64,000 nt of DNA, taken from Bradyrhizobium genosp. L. Lineage in GTDB: Bacteria > Pseudomonadota > Alphaproteobacteria > Rhizobiales > Xanthobacteraceae. Below are positions 16,445-26,417 of this stretch, in pieces; position 1 is the stretch's first letter; each line of letters starts with the position of its first letter. The stretch lies in contig NZ_CP061378.1 of the NCBI RefSeq assembly GCF_015624485.1, positions 4,836,001 to 4,900,000 of the forward strand, read 5' to 3'. Both the position numbers and the translations under genes were made by a program. The notes beneath the pieces were generated by a model. It had not been told where the DNA came from. It was given only the letters and a program-made list of their open reading frames with translations, and did no database searches.

Positions 16445-16933
16445 ATGTCAGGAAAAAAATACCTATCAGGTTTTCTTTCCCATCCAGCCAACGAGGGCTG
16501 GAAGTGCGTGTGGGATGAAAACCCTGCCGATCACAGCATTTGCTGCAATCTAGTCGTCCGAGACCAGGCAACCGACCTGTGGTCGCACGTACTAAACAAT
16601 GCAACAGAGCAGCAAAAGGCGGTTGACCTTATTTGTAACCATGGCGGCCGCAGCTACTTTGTTGAGCTGAAAGGCTATGTCCGCGACTATCTACAAGGCG
16701 CCGGGTCAGCGCTGAATCCGTTCCCGCAGGAGGTTCAGCACTTCTACGATTCCGATGCAGAGGCCATGATCTCTGACTGGAGTAATGCGGCGACCGATAT
16801 GTACACCGTATTGAGGTCTGCCGACATGATGCGGACAGTATATGGGTCTCCAACACATGGACGAAGCAGGTCAGTCCCGCACACCGATCACTCCAGAGCC
16901 ATCGAAAGAGACCGCAAGCCCGAAAGAACGTGA
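16445..16933 (+). CDS. Hypothetical protein with PD-(D/E)XK nuclease-like motif (162 aa)
   Basis: I do not recognise this protein as a known family. The segment from Glu55 to Gly77 reads as helix, then AVDLICNHGGRSYFVELKGY: Asp61 on one predicted strand and Glu74-Leu-Lys76 on the next, with an upstream Glu, which is the arrangement of PD-(D/E)XK nucleases. The last 30 residues are polar and low in homology-like features and overlap the next gene. Base composition (near 50% GC) and codon choice (ATA, AAA, TTA-type codons) differ from neighbours, indicating transfer. It is followed on the same strand by a DUF2335 membrane protein. A nuclease role is inference. Confidence 0.55.
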   Translation: MSGKKYLSGFLSHPANEGWKCVWDENPADHSICCNLVVRDQATDLWSHVLNNATEQQKAVDLICNHGGRSYFVELKGYVRDYLQGAGSALNPFPQEVQHFYDSDAEAMISDWSNAATDMYTVLRSADMMRTVYGSPTHGRSRSVPHTDHSRAIERDRKPERT

Positions 16934-17450
16934 GCAGGGGCAGCTTCCCGAAGTTCTGCCTCCCGCCCTAGAAGGTGCCCTTGAAACTGCGGGCGTAGAT
17001 GTAAGCGACCCCCAAGTAACGAAGGCCATTCAGGTAAGCGCTCGTTTCTTCGTCGCCCGCGGTTCTTTGCCGATCATGCCTCCGGATATCCTTGCTGAAT
17101 ATGAGCAGGAATTCCCTGGCCTCGGTCAAAAGATTATCAGTTGGACCGAACAACAACGCACTCATCGCCAGAACCTGGAGCGGCAGCGGACCGAAGGCTC
17201 CGAGCGGAGAATGGATCGCGGTCAATTGATCGCTGGCGGTGTCGCTGTATGGGGTCTTTCTCTGGCTACCCTGGCTGCCATTTTTGGCAATGCGTGGGCC
17301 GCTGGGATAATTGCAATTGTAGCTATAGGTGGCCCCACTTCGGCAATTTGGCTGGCAAGCACGATGAATGGCAAGGGAGCAGACGGCGACCGTTCGAAAA
17401 CCCCGAAACTGCCGAAAGCACCTAAGCCCCCAGACGCTCCTCAATCTTAA
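16857..17450 (+). CDS. DUF2335 domain membrane protein (197 aa)
   Basis: Residues about 70-115 (LPPDILAEYEQ-like stretch with ILAEYEQEFPGLGQKII and helical WTEQQRTHRQNLERQ) followed by two membrane helices (about 122-143 and 146-167) match the DUF2335 pattern of predicted inner-membrane proteins. A charged, Pro-rich N-terminus and a Lys/Pro-rich tail flank it. The start is uncertain: ATG 16857 is used, a TTG or ATG slightly upstream is possible. All options overlap the previous ORF by more than 70 bases in another frame. Function of DUF2335 is unknown. The gene shares the low GC content of its partner. Confidence 0.65.
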   Translation: MDEAGQSRTPITPEPSKETASPKEREQGQLPEVLPPALEGALETAGVDVSDPQVTKAIQVSARFFVARGSLPIMPPDILAEYEQEFPGLGQKIISWTEQQRTHRQNLERQRTEGSERRMDRGQLIAGGVAVWGLSLATLAAIFGNAWAAGIIAIVAIGGPTSAIWLASTMNGKGADGDRSKTPKLPKAPKPPDAPQS

Positions 17451-17453
17451 TCA

Positions 17454-17660
17454 TCCACCGTGCCGGGTAGCCCAGCGAACCTGTTCCACGCCCTTCCCCT
17501 CATGGTTTTTGAGGCTGTGCTGTATCCCCAGCGCGATGCCTGCACGTATTCAAGGTGGCGTCATGCGCGCCATGGGCCGCCAGCACGGCCGCCGCAATCT
17601 CCGCCGCCGTCATCGGCTCCGTGCCCGCCCTGAGTACGTCCAGCGCGCGCCGTTAGTCTA
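17454..17660 (-). pseudogene. Frameshifted relic of a short protein
   Basis: Reading leftward from about 17650 the frame gives RALDVLRAGTEPMTAAEIAA and then AAAVLAAHGAHDATL; after a frameshift near 17545 it continues as GIALGIQHSLKNHEGKGVEQV and ends at a stop at about 17454. The two halves form one plausible helix-rich protein resembling small ORFs scattered in bradyrhizobial genomic islets, with a winged-helix-like start. It lacks a start codon. It marks the right border of the AT-richer islet. Confidence 0.5.
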
Positions 17661-17688
17661 GAGCGTGCCGCGTTTGAACCACGGGTAG

Positions 17689-18243
17689 CTAAGCCTTCAA
17701 CTCCACCGTCTTGAACTCGGCCGGCAGGATCACCTCCAGCAGTTCGACGTCGTCGGAGTAATCCAGGATCATGTGCTGGATCTTCGGCGGCTGGGTCCAG
17801 GCGCTGCCCTCGCGCATCAGCGTCTCGCCCTCGCCTTCCATGTAGGTCTTCACCCAGCCCTTGAGCACGTAGACCATCTGGAATTCGACGTCGTGGAAGT
17901 GCAGCTTGGAGACCTCGTCCGGATTGCACGGGCCCTGCAACCGGATCACATGCGCCTGCGCCAGGCCGTGGCTGGCGGCCGATATGCCGAGGTCGCGGTA
18001 CTTTGCGTAGGTGCGCAGGCCGTCGGCCTTGAAATCCTCTTCGCGGTGATGGCTGATCGCGACGCGCTGCTTCGGCCGCGCCTTCACTGCGGCCTTGGGC
18101 GCGCTCTTCTTGACCGCCGAGACGCGGCCCTTGGACTTGATGGTCTTGCGCGCGGCTGATTTGGCCGATGTGCCGAGCCCGGTCCATTTCTTCTTCACCG
18201 CGGTCTTGGCTGCGGGTCTTGCTGTGACCTTTTGCTTTGCCAT
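17689..18243 (-). CDS. Cupin-domain protein with histone-H1-like N-terminal tail (184 aa)
   Basis: GGAGG seven bases before ATG 18243 fixes the start. Residues 1-58 are rich in Lys, Ala, Arg and Pro with repeated AAKTAVKKK- and ARKTIKSK-like units, resembling bacterial histone-H1-like tails. Residues about 75-180 form a single cupin: LHFHDVEFQMVYVLKGWVKTYMEGEGETL supplies the His-X-His...Glu metal motif. The cupin may bind a metal and a small ligand; the basic tail could bind nucleic acid. The combination is unusual. It is a single gene next to a palindromic repeat. Confidence 0.75.
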   Translation of the reverse strand: MAKQKVTARPAAKTAVKKKWTGLGTSAKSAARKTIKSKGRVSAVKKSAPKAAVKARPKQRVAISHHREEDFKADGLRTYAKYRDLGISAASHGLAQAHVIRLQGPCNPDEVSKLHFHDVEFQMVYVLKGWVKTYMEGEGETLMREGSAWTQPPKIQHMILDYSDDVELLEVILPAEFKTVELKA

Positions 18244-18291
18244 GATTACCTCCCGTTTTTTTGGTCGGGAAAGGCTAGCACAATCCACGCT

Positions 18292-18383
18292 GCGTAGGGT
18301 GGGCAAAGCGCAGCGTGCCCACCATCGCGAGCAGTGGCGGTGAAGGTGGGCACAGCGCTGACGCGCCTTTGCCCACCCTACGC
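18292..18383. repeat. Intergenic palindromic repeat, 'GTAGGGTGGGCAAAG' family
   Basis: The left arm gcgtagggtgggcaaagcgc pairs with the right arm gcgcctttgcccaccctacgc; inner cagcgtgcccacc/ggtgggcacagcgctg form a second stem. It is the third copy of the family seen at 1391 and 11000 and lies between the cupin and usg genes. Confidence 0.85.
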
Positions 18384-18404
18384 AACGTCACCGCTCCCAT
18401 CCGC

Positions 18405-18695
18405 TCAGTGCAGGCGGAAGACGCCGTCGACCGCGCGCAGCTCGGTCGGCTTGATCAGCTTGGAATGCGCCACCGTCACCGCGAACAACGGGCCGTCGAG
18501 CTTCTGCTGCCAGAAGGCCAGGAAATCCTGCAGCGCCGGAAATTTCGGGAACAGATCGTAGTTCTGCCAGACATAGGTTTGCAGGAACGAGGGATGATCC
18601 GGCATCCGGTAAAGGATCTGCGCCGTCGTCAGCCCATAGCCCAGCAACTGCTTCCGGAAATCGTCCGAAACAACCCCACCAACCCGCGAGACCAT
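18405..18695 (-). CDS. usg: Usg family protein (96 aa)
   Basis: The sequence DDFRKQLLGYGLTTAQILYRMPDHPSFLQTY followed by QNYDLFPKFP..QDFLAFWQ is characteristic of Usg, a small alphaproteobacterial protein first noted near the Caulobacter trp genes. Its role is unknown. GGAGG five bases before the ATG supports the start. It is transcribed away from groESL. Confidence 0.88.
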   Translation of the reverse strand: MVSRVGGVVSDDFRKQLLGYGLTTAQILYRMPDHPSFLQTYVWQNYDLFPKFPALQDFLAFWQQKLDGPLFAVTVAHSKLIKPTELRAVDGVFRLH

Positions 18696-19015
18696 GCCAA
18701 CCTCCTGTGACGGAGCGCACTCACATGGCGGCCGACCCCAGCCGGACCACCGGCAATGGATGCGCTCACATGAGAGAAATGTGACGCACGCGACTAACCC
18801 ATCTCAAGCCTAAATGTTTAATGGATTGTTGAAATTTCGTGCGTTGGCAGCAGCTTACCGCATCTGCTAATAGCTGCCCGGCACCCGGGCGGGCGGCATT
18901 AAGGATGCCGCGACGATCCTCTCACGATCGTGGCAGAGGGCATTCTTGAGTGCCAAATTTTCTGCTACAGGCCCTTGCCCGCCGCAACGGCTTGGCCTAT
19001 CTCCAGCCCAGCCAG
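18696..19015. other. Gene-free region between usg and groESL
   Basis: No gene is seen in these 320 bases. They contain the divergent promoters of usg and groESL. Near 18974-19002 CTTGCC and CCTATCT are separated by 16 bases, a spacing compatible with a sigma-32 or sigma-70 promoter. A single CIRCE-like half site (gagtgccaa) is at about 18949, and a small hairpin cggcat/atgccg at about 18895. Confidence 0.45.
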
Positions 19016-19042
19016 CTGGCACTCGCCCAGCTGGACTGCTAA
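19016..19042 (+). promoter_or_regulatory. CIRCE element (HrcA operator) upstream of groES
   Basis: CTGGCACTC and GACTGCTAA are separated by exactly nine bases, compared with consensus TTAGCACTC-N9-GAGTGCTAA. Three mismatches fall in the left arm and one in the right, so it is degenerate. Its place, 44 bases before the groES start, is normal for HrcA repression of a groESL operon. Confidence 0.75.
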
Positions 19043-19086
19043 CACTCCAAAATCCAACAATATCTGCATATGCTTAGGAGGACTGC

Positions 19087-19401
19087 ATGAAATTCCGTCC
19101 GCTTCACGACCGCGTCGTGGTCAAGCGCATCGACGCCGAAGAGAAGACTGCTGGCGGCATCATCATTCCGGACAGCGCCAAGGAAAAGCCCTCGCAGGGC
19201 GAAGTCACCGCCGTCGGTCCGGGCGGCCGCGACGAAGCTGGCAAGCTGATCCCGATCGACCTCAAGGTCGGCGACCGCGTCCTGTTCGGCAAGTGGTCCG
19301 GCACCGAGGTCAAGATCGACGGTGAAGACCTGCTGATCATGAAGGAAAGCGACATCATGGGCGTCCTCGACGTCCCCGCTTCCAAGAAGAAGGCGGCCTG
19401 A
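19087..19401 (+). CDS. groES: Co-chaperonin GroES (104 aa)
   Basis: Full-length GroES beginning [16 protein letters not shown], with the mobile loop [21 protein letters not shown] and the C-terminal strand [15 protein letters not shown]. It forms the heptameric lid on GroEL and helps release folded proteins in the cytosol. GGAGG precedes the ATG. It is co-transcribed with groEL, 44 bases downstream, under a CIRCE element. Bradyrhizobia usually carry several groESL copies; this one has a HrcA-type control region. Confidence 0.98.
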   Translation: MKFRPLHDRVVVKRIDAEEKTAGGIIIPDSAKEKPSQGEVTAVGPGGRDEAGKLIPIDLKVGDRVLFGKWSGTEVKIDGEDLLIMKESDIMGVLDVPASKKKAA

Positions 19402-19424
19402 GCGCCTCCTCCCTCCCAAGGTAA

Positions 19425-21086
<1,662 letters not shown>

Positions 21087-21119
21087 GTCCGGCCTCTCAA
21101 GGCGATTACAAGGAATGCA

Positions 21120-21145
21120 AAACCCCGGCAGCGATGCCGGGGTTT
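21120..21145 (+). terminator. Rho-independent terminator of groESL
   Basis: aaaccccggc and gccggggttt form a ten-base stem around a six-base loop, starting about 33 bases after the groEL stop. The following T-run is short and merges into the next repeat arm. Confidence 0.8.
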
Positions 21146-21539
21146 CGTCATTCCGGGGCACGCGAAGCGTGAGCCCGGAATCCATTGCTCCGCGTGCTCA
21201 TGGCCTATTACGTCTACCTCCTCGCGAGCGACAAGAACGGCACGCTCTATCTCGGCGTGACGAACGACATCGTGCGTCGTGTGTACCAACACAAGACCAA
21301 GGCGGTCGCCGGCTTTACCAAGCGATATGCCGTCGACAAGCTCGTCTGGTTCGAGATTTACGACGACGCCCTCACTGCGATCGCGCGCGAGAAAGAGCTT
21401 AAGAAGTGGCGGCGCGATTGGAAGATCAAATTGATCGAAGAGAAGAATCCGCAGTGGATCGATTTGTATCCGCAGATCGCCGCCGGACACATTGGATGAA
21501 TGGATTCCGGGCTCGCGCTGCGCGAGCCCCGGAACGACG
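21146..21539. repeat. Palindromic repeat of the 'CGTCATTCCGGGGC' family, split by a GIY-YIG gene
   Basis: The left arm at 21146-21185 (cgtcattccggggcacgcga to gcccggaatccat) and the right arm at 21500-21539 (tggattccgggctcgcg to ccccggaacgacg) are the same arms that lie only 25 bases apart at 3402-3510. Here a complete GIY-YIG gene occupies the loop, so gene and arms look like one unit. Confidence 0.8.
21200..21499 (+). CDS. GIY-YIG nuclease superfamily protein, UPF0213/YhbQ-like (99 aa)
   Basis: The start MAYYVYLLASDKNGTLYLGVTNDIVRRVYQHKT holds the YVY...YLG form of the GIY-YIG motif and the conserved Arg; Glu in EIYDDALTAIAREKELKKW is the expected later catalytic region. The protein is of the small single-domain type and would be a cytosolic DNA-acting enzyme. 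ATG 21200 is preferred over TTG 21185, although no good ribosome site is visible. It is enclosed by the arms of a genome-repeated palindrome and ends exactly at the right arm. Confidence 0.85.
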   Translation: MAYYVYLLASDKNGTLYLGVTNDIVRRVYQHKTKAVAGFTKRYAVDKLVWFEIYDDALTAIAREKELKKWRRDWKIKLIEEKNPQWIDLYPQIAAGHIG

Positions 21540-21549
21540 CGGAGACGAA

Positions 21550-23046
21550 CTACTGGAACGCGACCTCGGCAAAGCTCCTGAGCTTGCGCGAATGCAGACG
21601 CTCGGATTCCTGCTGCTTGAGCCGCTCCAGCGCCTTCAACCCGATCTGAAGATGCTGGCCGACGCGCTGGCGGTAGAACTCGCTCGCCATGCCGGCGAGC
21701 TTGATCTCGCCGTGCAGCGGCTTGTCGGAGACGCAGAGCAGCGTGCCGTAGGGCACGCGGAAGCGATAGCCGTTGGCGGCGATCGTCGCCGATTCCATGT
21801 CGAGCGCGATCGCGCGCGACTGCGACATCCGCCGGATCACCTGCGGCCCGCTGATCTCCCAATTGCGGTTGTCGACACTGGCCACCGTGCCCGTGCGCAT
21901 CAGGCGCTTGAGCTCGAAGCCCGACAATCCCGTGACCTCGTCGACTGCCTCTTCGAGCGCGACCTGCATCTCGGCCAGCGCGGGGATCGGGACCCAGAGC
22001 GGCAGCTCGTGATCGAGCACGTGATCCTCGCGGACATAGCCGTGGGCGAGCACGTAGTCGCCGAGCCGCTGCGTGTTGCGCAGGCCTGCGCAGTGCCCGA
22101 TCATCAGCCAGGCATGCGGCCGCAGCACCGCGACGTGATCGGTGATGTTGCGCGCGTTCGACGGACCGATGCCGATGTTGATCAGGGTGATGCCGCGATA
22201 GCCGGGCTCGACGAGATGGAAGGCCGGCATCTGCGGCACGCGATTGGATACGGTCCCGCTGGTGCCGCCGCCGAGCCGCGCATTGCGCGTGATCAGATTG
22301 CCGGGCGCGACGAACGCTTCGATATCGGGCTCGCCCGCTGCGAGGCGCTGCTGGGCGAGTTGCGCGAAGGCGTCGACATAGAACTGATAGTTGGTGAAGA
22401 TCACGAAATTCTGGAAGTGCTCCGGATCGGTGCCGGTGTAGTGATAGAGCCGGCGCAGCGAGTAATCGATCCGCGCGGCGCGGAACAGCGCGAGCGGCTC
22501 CGGCGTGCCGGGCGCAAGCGCGAAGGTCCCGTCCGCGATCGCGTCGTCCATCGCGGCAAGGTCCGGCGTATCGAAAACGTCGCGCAGCGATCGCGTGAAG
22601 GCCGAGCTGTCGGCGATGGTCAGCGCCGCTTCGATGTTGATGTCGCGCCGATAGGCGAAATGAATTGGGATCGGTTCGTTCGATTCGCCGATCTCGACCG
22701 CGACGCCATGGTTCTTGATCAGGAGGCCGATCTGCTCGGTGAGATAGGTCCGGAAGATGTCGGGCCGCGTGATGCTGGTCGCATGGATGCCGGGGCCGGC
22801 GACGAACCCGTAGGCAAGACGCGAATCCAGCCGCGCATGCGACGAGGTCGTGATGCGCACGAACGGATAATGCGCGCGCACCCGCGTCGTGAACGGAACG
22901 CCGTTGACATAGGCCTCGAACCGATTGCGCAGGAAGCCGGTATTGCGCTCGTAGATTTCTTCGAGGCGGCCGACCGCCGCAGCGGCATCGACGAACGCCT
23001 CTGTCGTGATCGACGGCGGAGTTTCGAGGGGAGGCGTTGGAGACAT
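21550..23046 (-). CDS. amn: AMP nucleosidase (498 aa)
   Basis: The N-terminal AMP-nucleosidase domain (about residues 15-180, with RAHYPFVRITTSSHARLDSR) precedes a nucleoside-phosphorylase-like domain with INIGIGPSNARNITDHVAVL and ALDMESATIAANGYRF, where the Met-Glu pair binds the ribose. The enzyme cleaves AMP to adenine and ribose 5-phosphate in the cytosol and lowers AMP. The start MSPTPPLETPP fits the family; a longer frame upstream is not supported. It is a single gene. Confidence 0.92.
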   Translation of the reverse strand: MSPTPPLETPPSITTEAFVDAAAAVGRLEEIYERNTGFLRNRFEAYVNGVPFTTRVRAHYPFVRITTSSHARLDSRLAYGFVAGPGIHATSITRPDIFRTYLTEQIGLLIKNHGVAVEIGESNEPIPIHFAYRRDINIEAALTIADSSAFTRSLRDVFDTPDLAAMDDAIADGTFALAPGTPEPLALFRAARIDYSLRRLYHYTGTDPEHFQNFVIFTNYQFYVDAFAQLAQQRLAAGEPDIEAFVAPGNLITRNARLGGGTSGTVSNRVPQMPAFHLVEPGYRGITLINIGIGPSNARNITDHVAVLRPHAWLMIGHCAGLRNTQRLGDYVLAHGYVREDHVLDHELPLWVPIPALAEMQVALEEAVDEVTGLSGFELKRLMRTGTVASVDNRNWEISGPQVIRRMSQSRAIALDMESATIAANGYRFRVPYGTLLCVSDKPLHGEIKLAGMASEFYRQRVGQHLQIGLKALERLKQQESERLHSRKLRSFAEVAFQ

Positions 23047-23171
23047 GTCGCTTTGCACCAGATCCGCTGTCGAGCTTCGACTCGTCGTGGATCGGCGCAG
23101 TATAGCGACAACGGCCTTCAGTTCCAGACGGCGGGCGACGGCGCGGAGATGGCACCAGCGCCCGGACCGCC

Positions 23172-23522
23172 CTATTCCGCCTCGCGCGGCGGCAGCGCGC
23201 ACATCTCGGACCGGGTCAGGAACCTGCGTTCACGGCCATTGTCGAGCGAGAACATGCCGCCGCGGCCGGGTATGACGTCGATGATCAGGTCGGTGTGCTT
23301 CCACACGTCATATTGCGAGCCGCTGATATAGAACGGCGCGCCGCCGATCTCGCCGAGCTTGACGTCGTAGTCGCCGATGATGAAGTCGCCCTGCGGATAG
23401 CACATCGGCGACGAACCGTCGCAGCAGCCGCCGGATTGGTGGAACAGCACCGGCCCATGATCGGCCACGATCTCGGCAATCAGCGCGAGTGCAGCCGGCG
23501 TCGCGGTCACCTTGTCTGCCAT
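23172..23522 (-). CDS. DUF779 domain protein (116 aa)
   Basis: The segment FHQSGGCCDGSSPMCYP supplies three conserved cysteines typical of DUF779, with the C-terminal IDVIPGRGGMFSLDNGRERRF. DUF779 genes almost always sit beside an aldehyde dehydrogenase of the acetaldehyde/ExaC type, as here (66 bases downstream of it). It may aid the dehydrogenase or bind metal; activity unknown. Confidence 0.88.
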   Translation of the reverse strand: MADKVTATPAALALIAEIVADHGPVLFHQSGGCCDGSSPMCYPQGDFIIGDYDVKLGEIGGAPFYISGSQYDVWKHTDLIIDVIPGRGGMFSLDNGRERRFLTRSEMCALPPREAE

Positions 23523-23588
23523 GGCGGCCTCCTTGAGGGAGGCTCCGGCGGAACTCCGCCGGAGCCTGTCGTTTGCAGCCGATAGCTT

Positions 23589-25106
<1,518 letters not shown>

Positions 25107-25206
25107 GTGTTCCTCCGTTGGCACGCCGATGGACACGGCGTTGGGCCGGACGCTCGGTCAAATCAGGCACACAGAACAGGGGGCCGTCCCAGCGGCCGCA
25201 GGGGAA

Positions 25207-25226
25207 CTGTCGCAAATCTGAGACAG
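25207..25226. promoter_or_regulatory. Candidate operator upstream of the aldehyde dehydrogenase
   Basis: CTGTC and GACAG are spaced by ten bases about 100 bases before the aldehyde dehydrogenase start, between it and the AcoR-like regulator gene. This dyad is a plausible binding site for that Fis-type HTH protein. No sigma-54 motif was found next to it. Confidence 0.35.
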
Positions 25227-25274
25227 GGTGCGCCGCAAACTGGCCGGGGCGCGCAATCCCCCATAGGCCGGCTC

Positions 25275-26231
25275 CTACCGGTGCAGGCCGAGCTGCTTCA
25301 GCTTGCGATGCAAGGTGGCGCGGGACATGTCGAGATCCTTGGCGGCCTTGGATACGTTGCCGCCTGCCCGCGCCAGCGCGCGTTGCAGCACGGCACGTTC
25401 CGCGGCGACCAGGCCGCCGTCGCTGCTGGTCTCGCCGATCAGATCGGCCGCCGGCAGCGGCCGCGCCAACGCCGCCGCGTTGAGCCCGAGCGCGCGGCGC
25501 GCCGCCCGCGTGGCGCCGATCACGAGGTCGTCGCGGTCGACCGCGAGCAGCGAATTGACCGCGCGTTCGCTTCGCGGCGTCAGCAGGATCCGCGCATCGG
25601 GAAACGCGCGGCGGAAATTCTCAGCTTCGATCGCCCGAGCGGCGTCGGTGACGGTGGTCGCGATCAGGCGGGAGAATCCGATCGTAAGGTCGGCGCGGCA
25701 GGAGGAGACGTCAAGCGCGGCGGCCAGTTCGCCATGCTCGTCGAAGATCGGCGCGGTGGTGCAGAACAGCCCGGAATTGCGGGTGAAGAAGTGCTGCTCG
25801 CGATCGATCGAGAGCGGCCGCTTCTCGACGATGCAGGTGCCGATCCCGTTGGTGCCCTCGTACTTCTCGCTCCAGACGGCGCCGGTCCACAGACCCCATC
25901 GGTCGAAGGTCGCGTCGTCGGCATGCGCGCCGCGCCGGTCGACGACGACGCCGTCTCTGTCCGCGAGCAAGACCGAACAGCCGACCCCGCCGACGGAAAG
26001 GAACAGCCGGTCGAGCGTCACGCGGGCGACGTTCAACAGTTCGCCGAGCCGCTGCTGCGCAGCGGCGATCTCGGCCTGGAGCAGACGATGGGACGGCGAG
26101 CGGCTGGCGGGATCGAGCGCGTGCAAATGACCGGACCGACGCCACGACGCCGACAGCTCCGAAGGCGCCCCGCCTCCGGCAAGCACATCGAGAACCTTGT
26201 CCGTGTGCACCACGCCCGGCGACCGGCTCAT
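25275..26231 (-). CDS. AcoR-like GAF/Fis-HTH transcriptional regulator lacking the AAA+ domain (318 aa)
   Basis: The N-terminal half resembles the AcoR sensor (ELSASWRRSGHLHALDP, then a GAF domain with GIGTCIVEKRPLSIDREQHFF and CTTAPIFDEHGELAAALDVSS). The C-terminal end is a Fis-type HTH (ALARAGGNVSKAAKDLDMSRATLHRKLKQLGL). The sigma-54-activating AAA+ module of about 240 residues that normally joins the two is absent, so it cannot drive RpoN promoters directly. It probably controls the downstream aldehyde dehydrogenase. A good GGAGG precedes the ATG. Confidence 0.85.
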   Translation of the reverse strand: MSRSPGVVHTDKVLDVLAGGGAPSELSASWRRSGHLHALDPASRSPSHRLLQAEIAAAQQRLGELLNVARVTLDRLFLSVGGVGCSVLLADRDGVVVDRRGAHADDATFDRWGLWTGAVWSEKYEGTNGIGTCIVEKRPLSIDREQHFFTRNSGLFCTTAPIFDEHGELAAALDVSSCRADLTIGFSRLIATTVTDAARAIEAENFRRAFPDARILLTPRSERAVNSLLAVDRDDLVIGATRAARRALGLNAAALARPLPAADLIGETSSDGGLVAAERAVLQRALARAGGNVSKAAKDLDMSRATLHRKLKQLGLHR

Positions 26232-26417
26232 GTGTCCTCCCTGCTCTCCGGCCTTTCAGGATCCTGGAGAGCGTGGTTCTACTGGCGCGCCTTACCCCTG
26301 TATATCACAGAATATAGCGCCCCGGACGGGCTTTCAAGCTACACAAGGCCGCCATGGTCCGGTTGCGGGCAGTACCTTTGGAGGAGCCGAAACCCGCCGG
26401 CCCCGAGACGGCACGGT

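Noticed and set aside
25107..25274. Sigma-54 promoter sought before the aldehyde dehydrogenase
   Set aside because: No GG-N10-GC pair with the right context was found on the proper strand, and the local regulator lacks an AAA+ domain.
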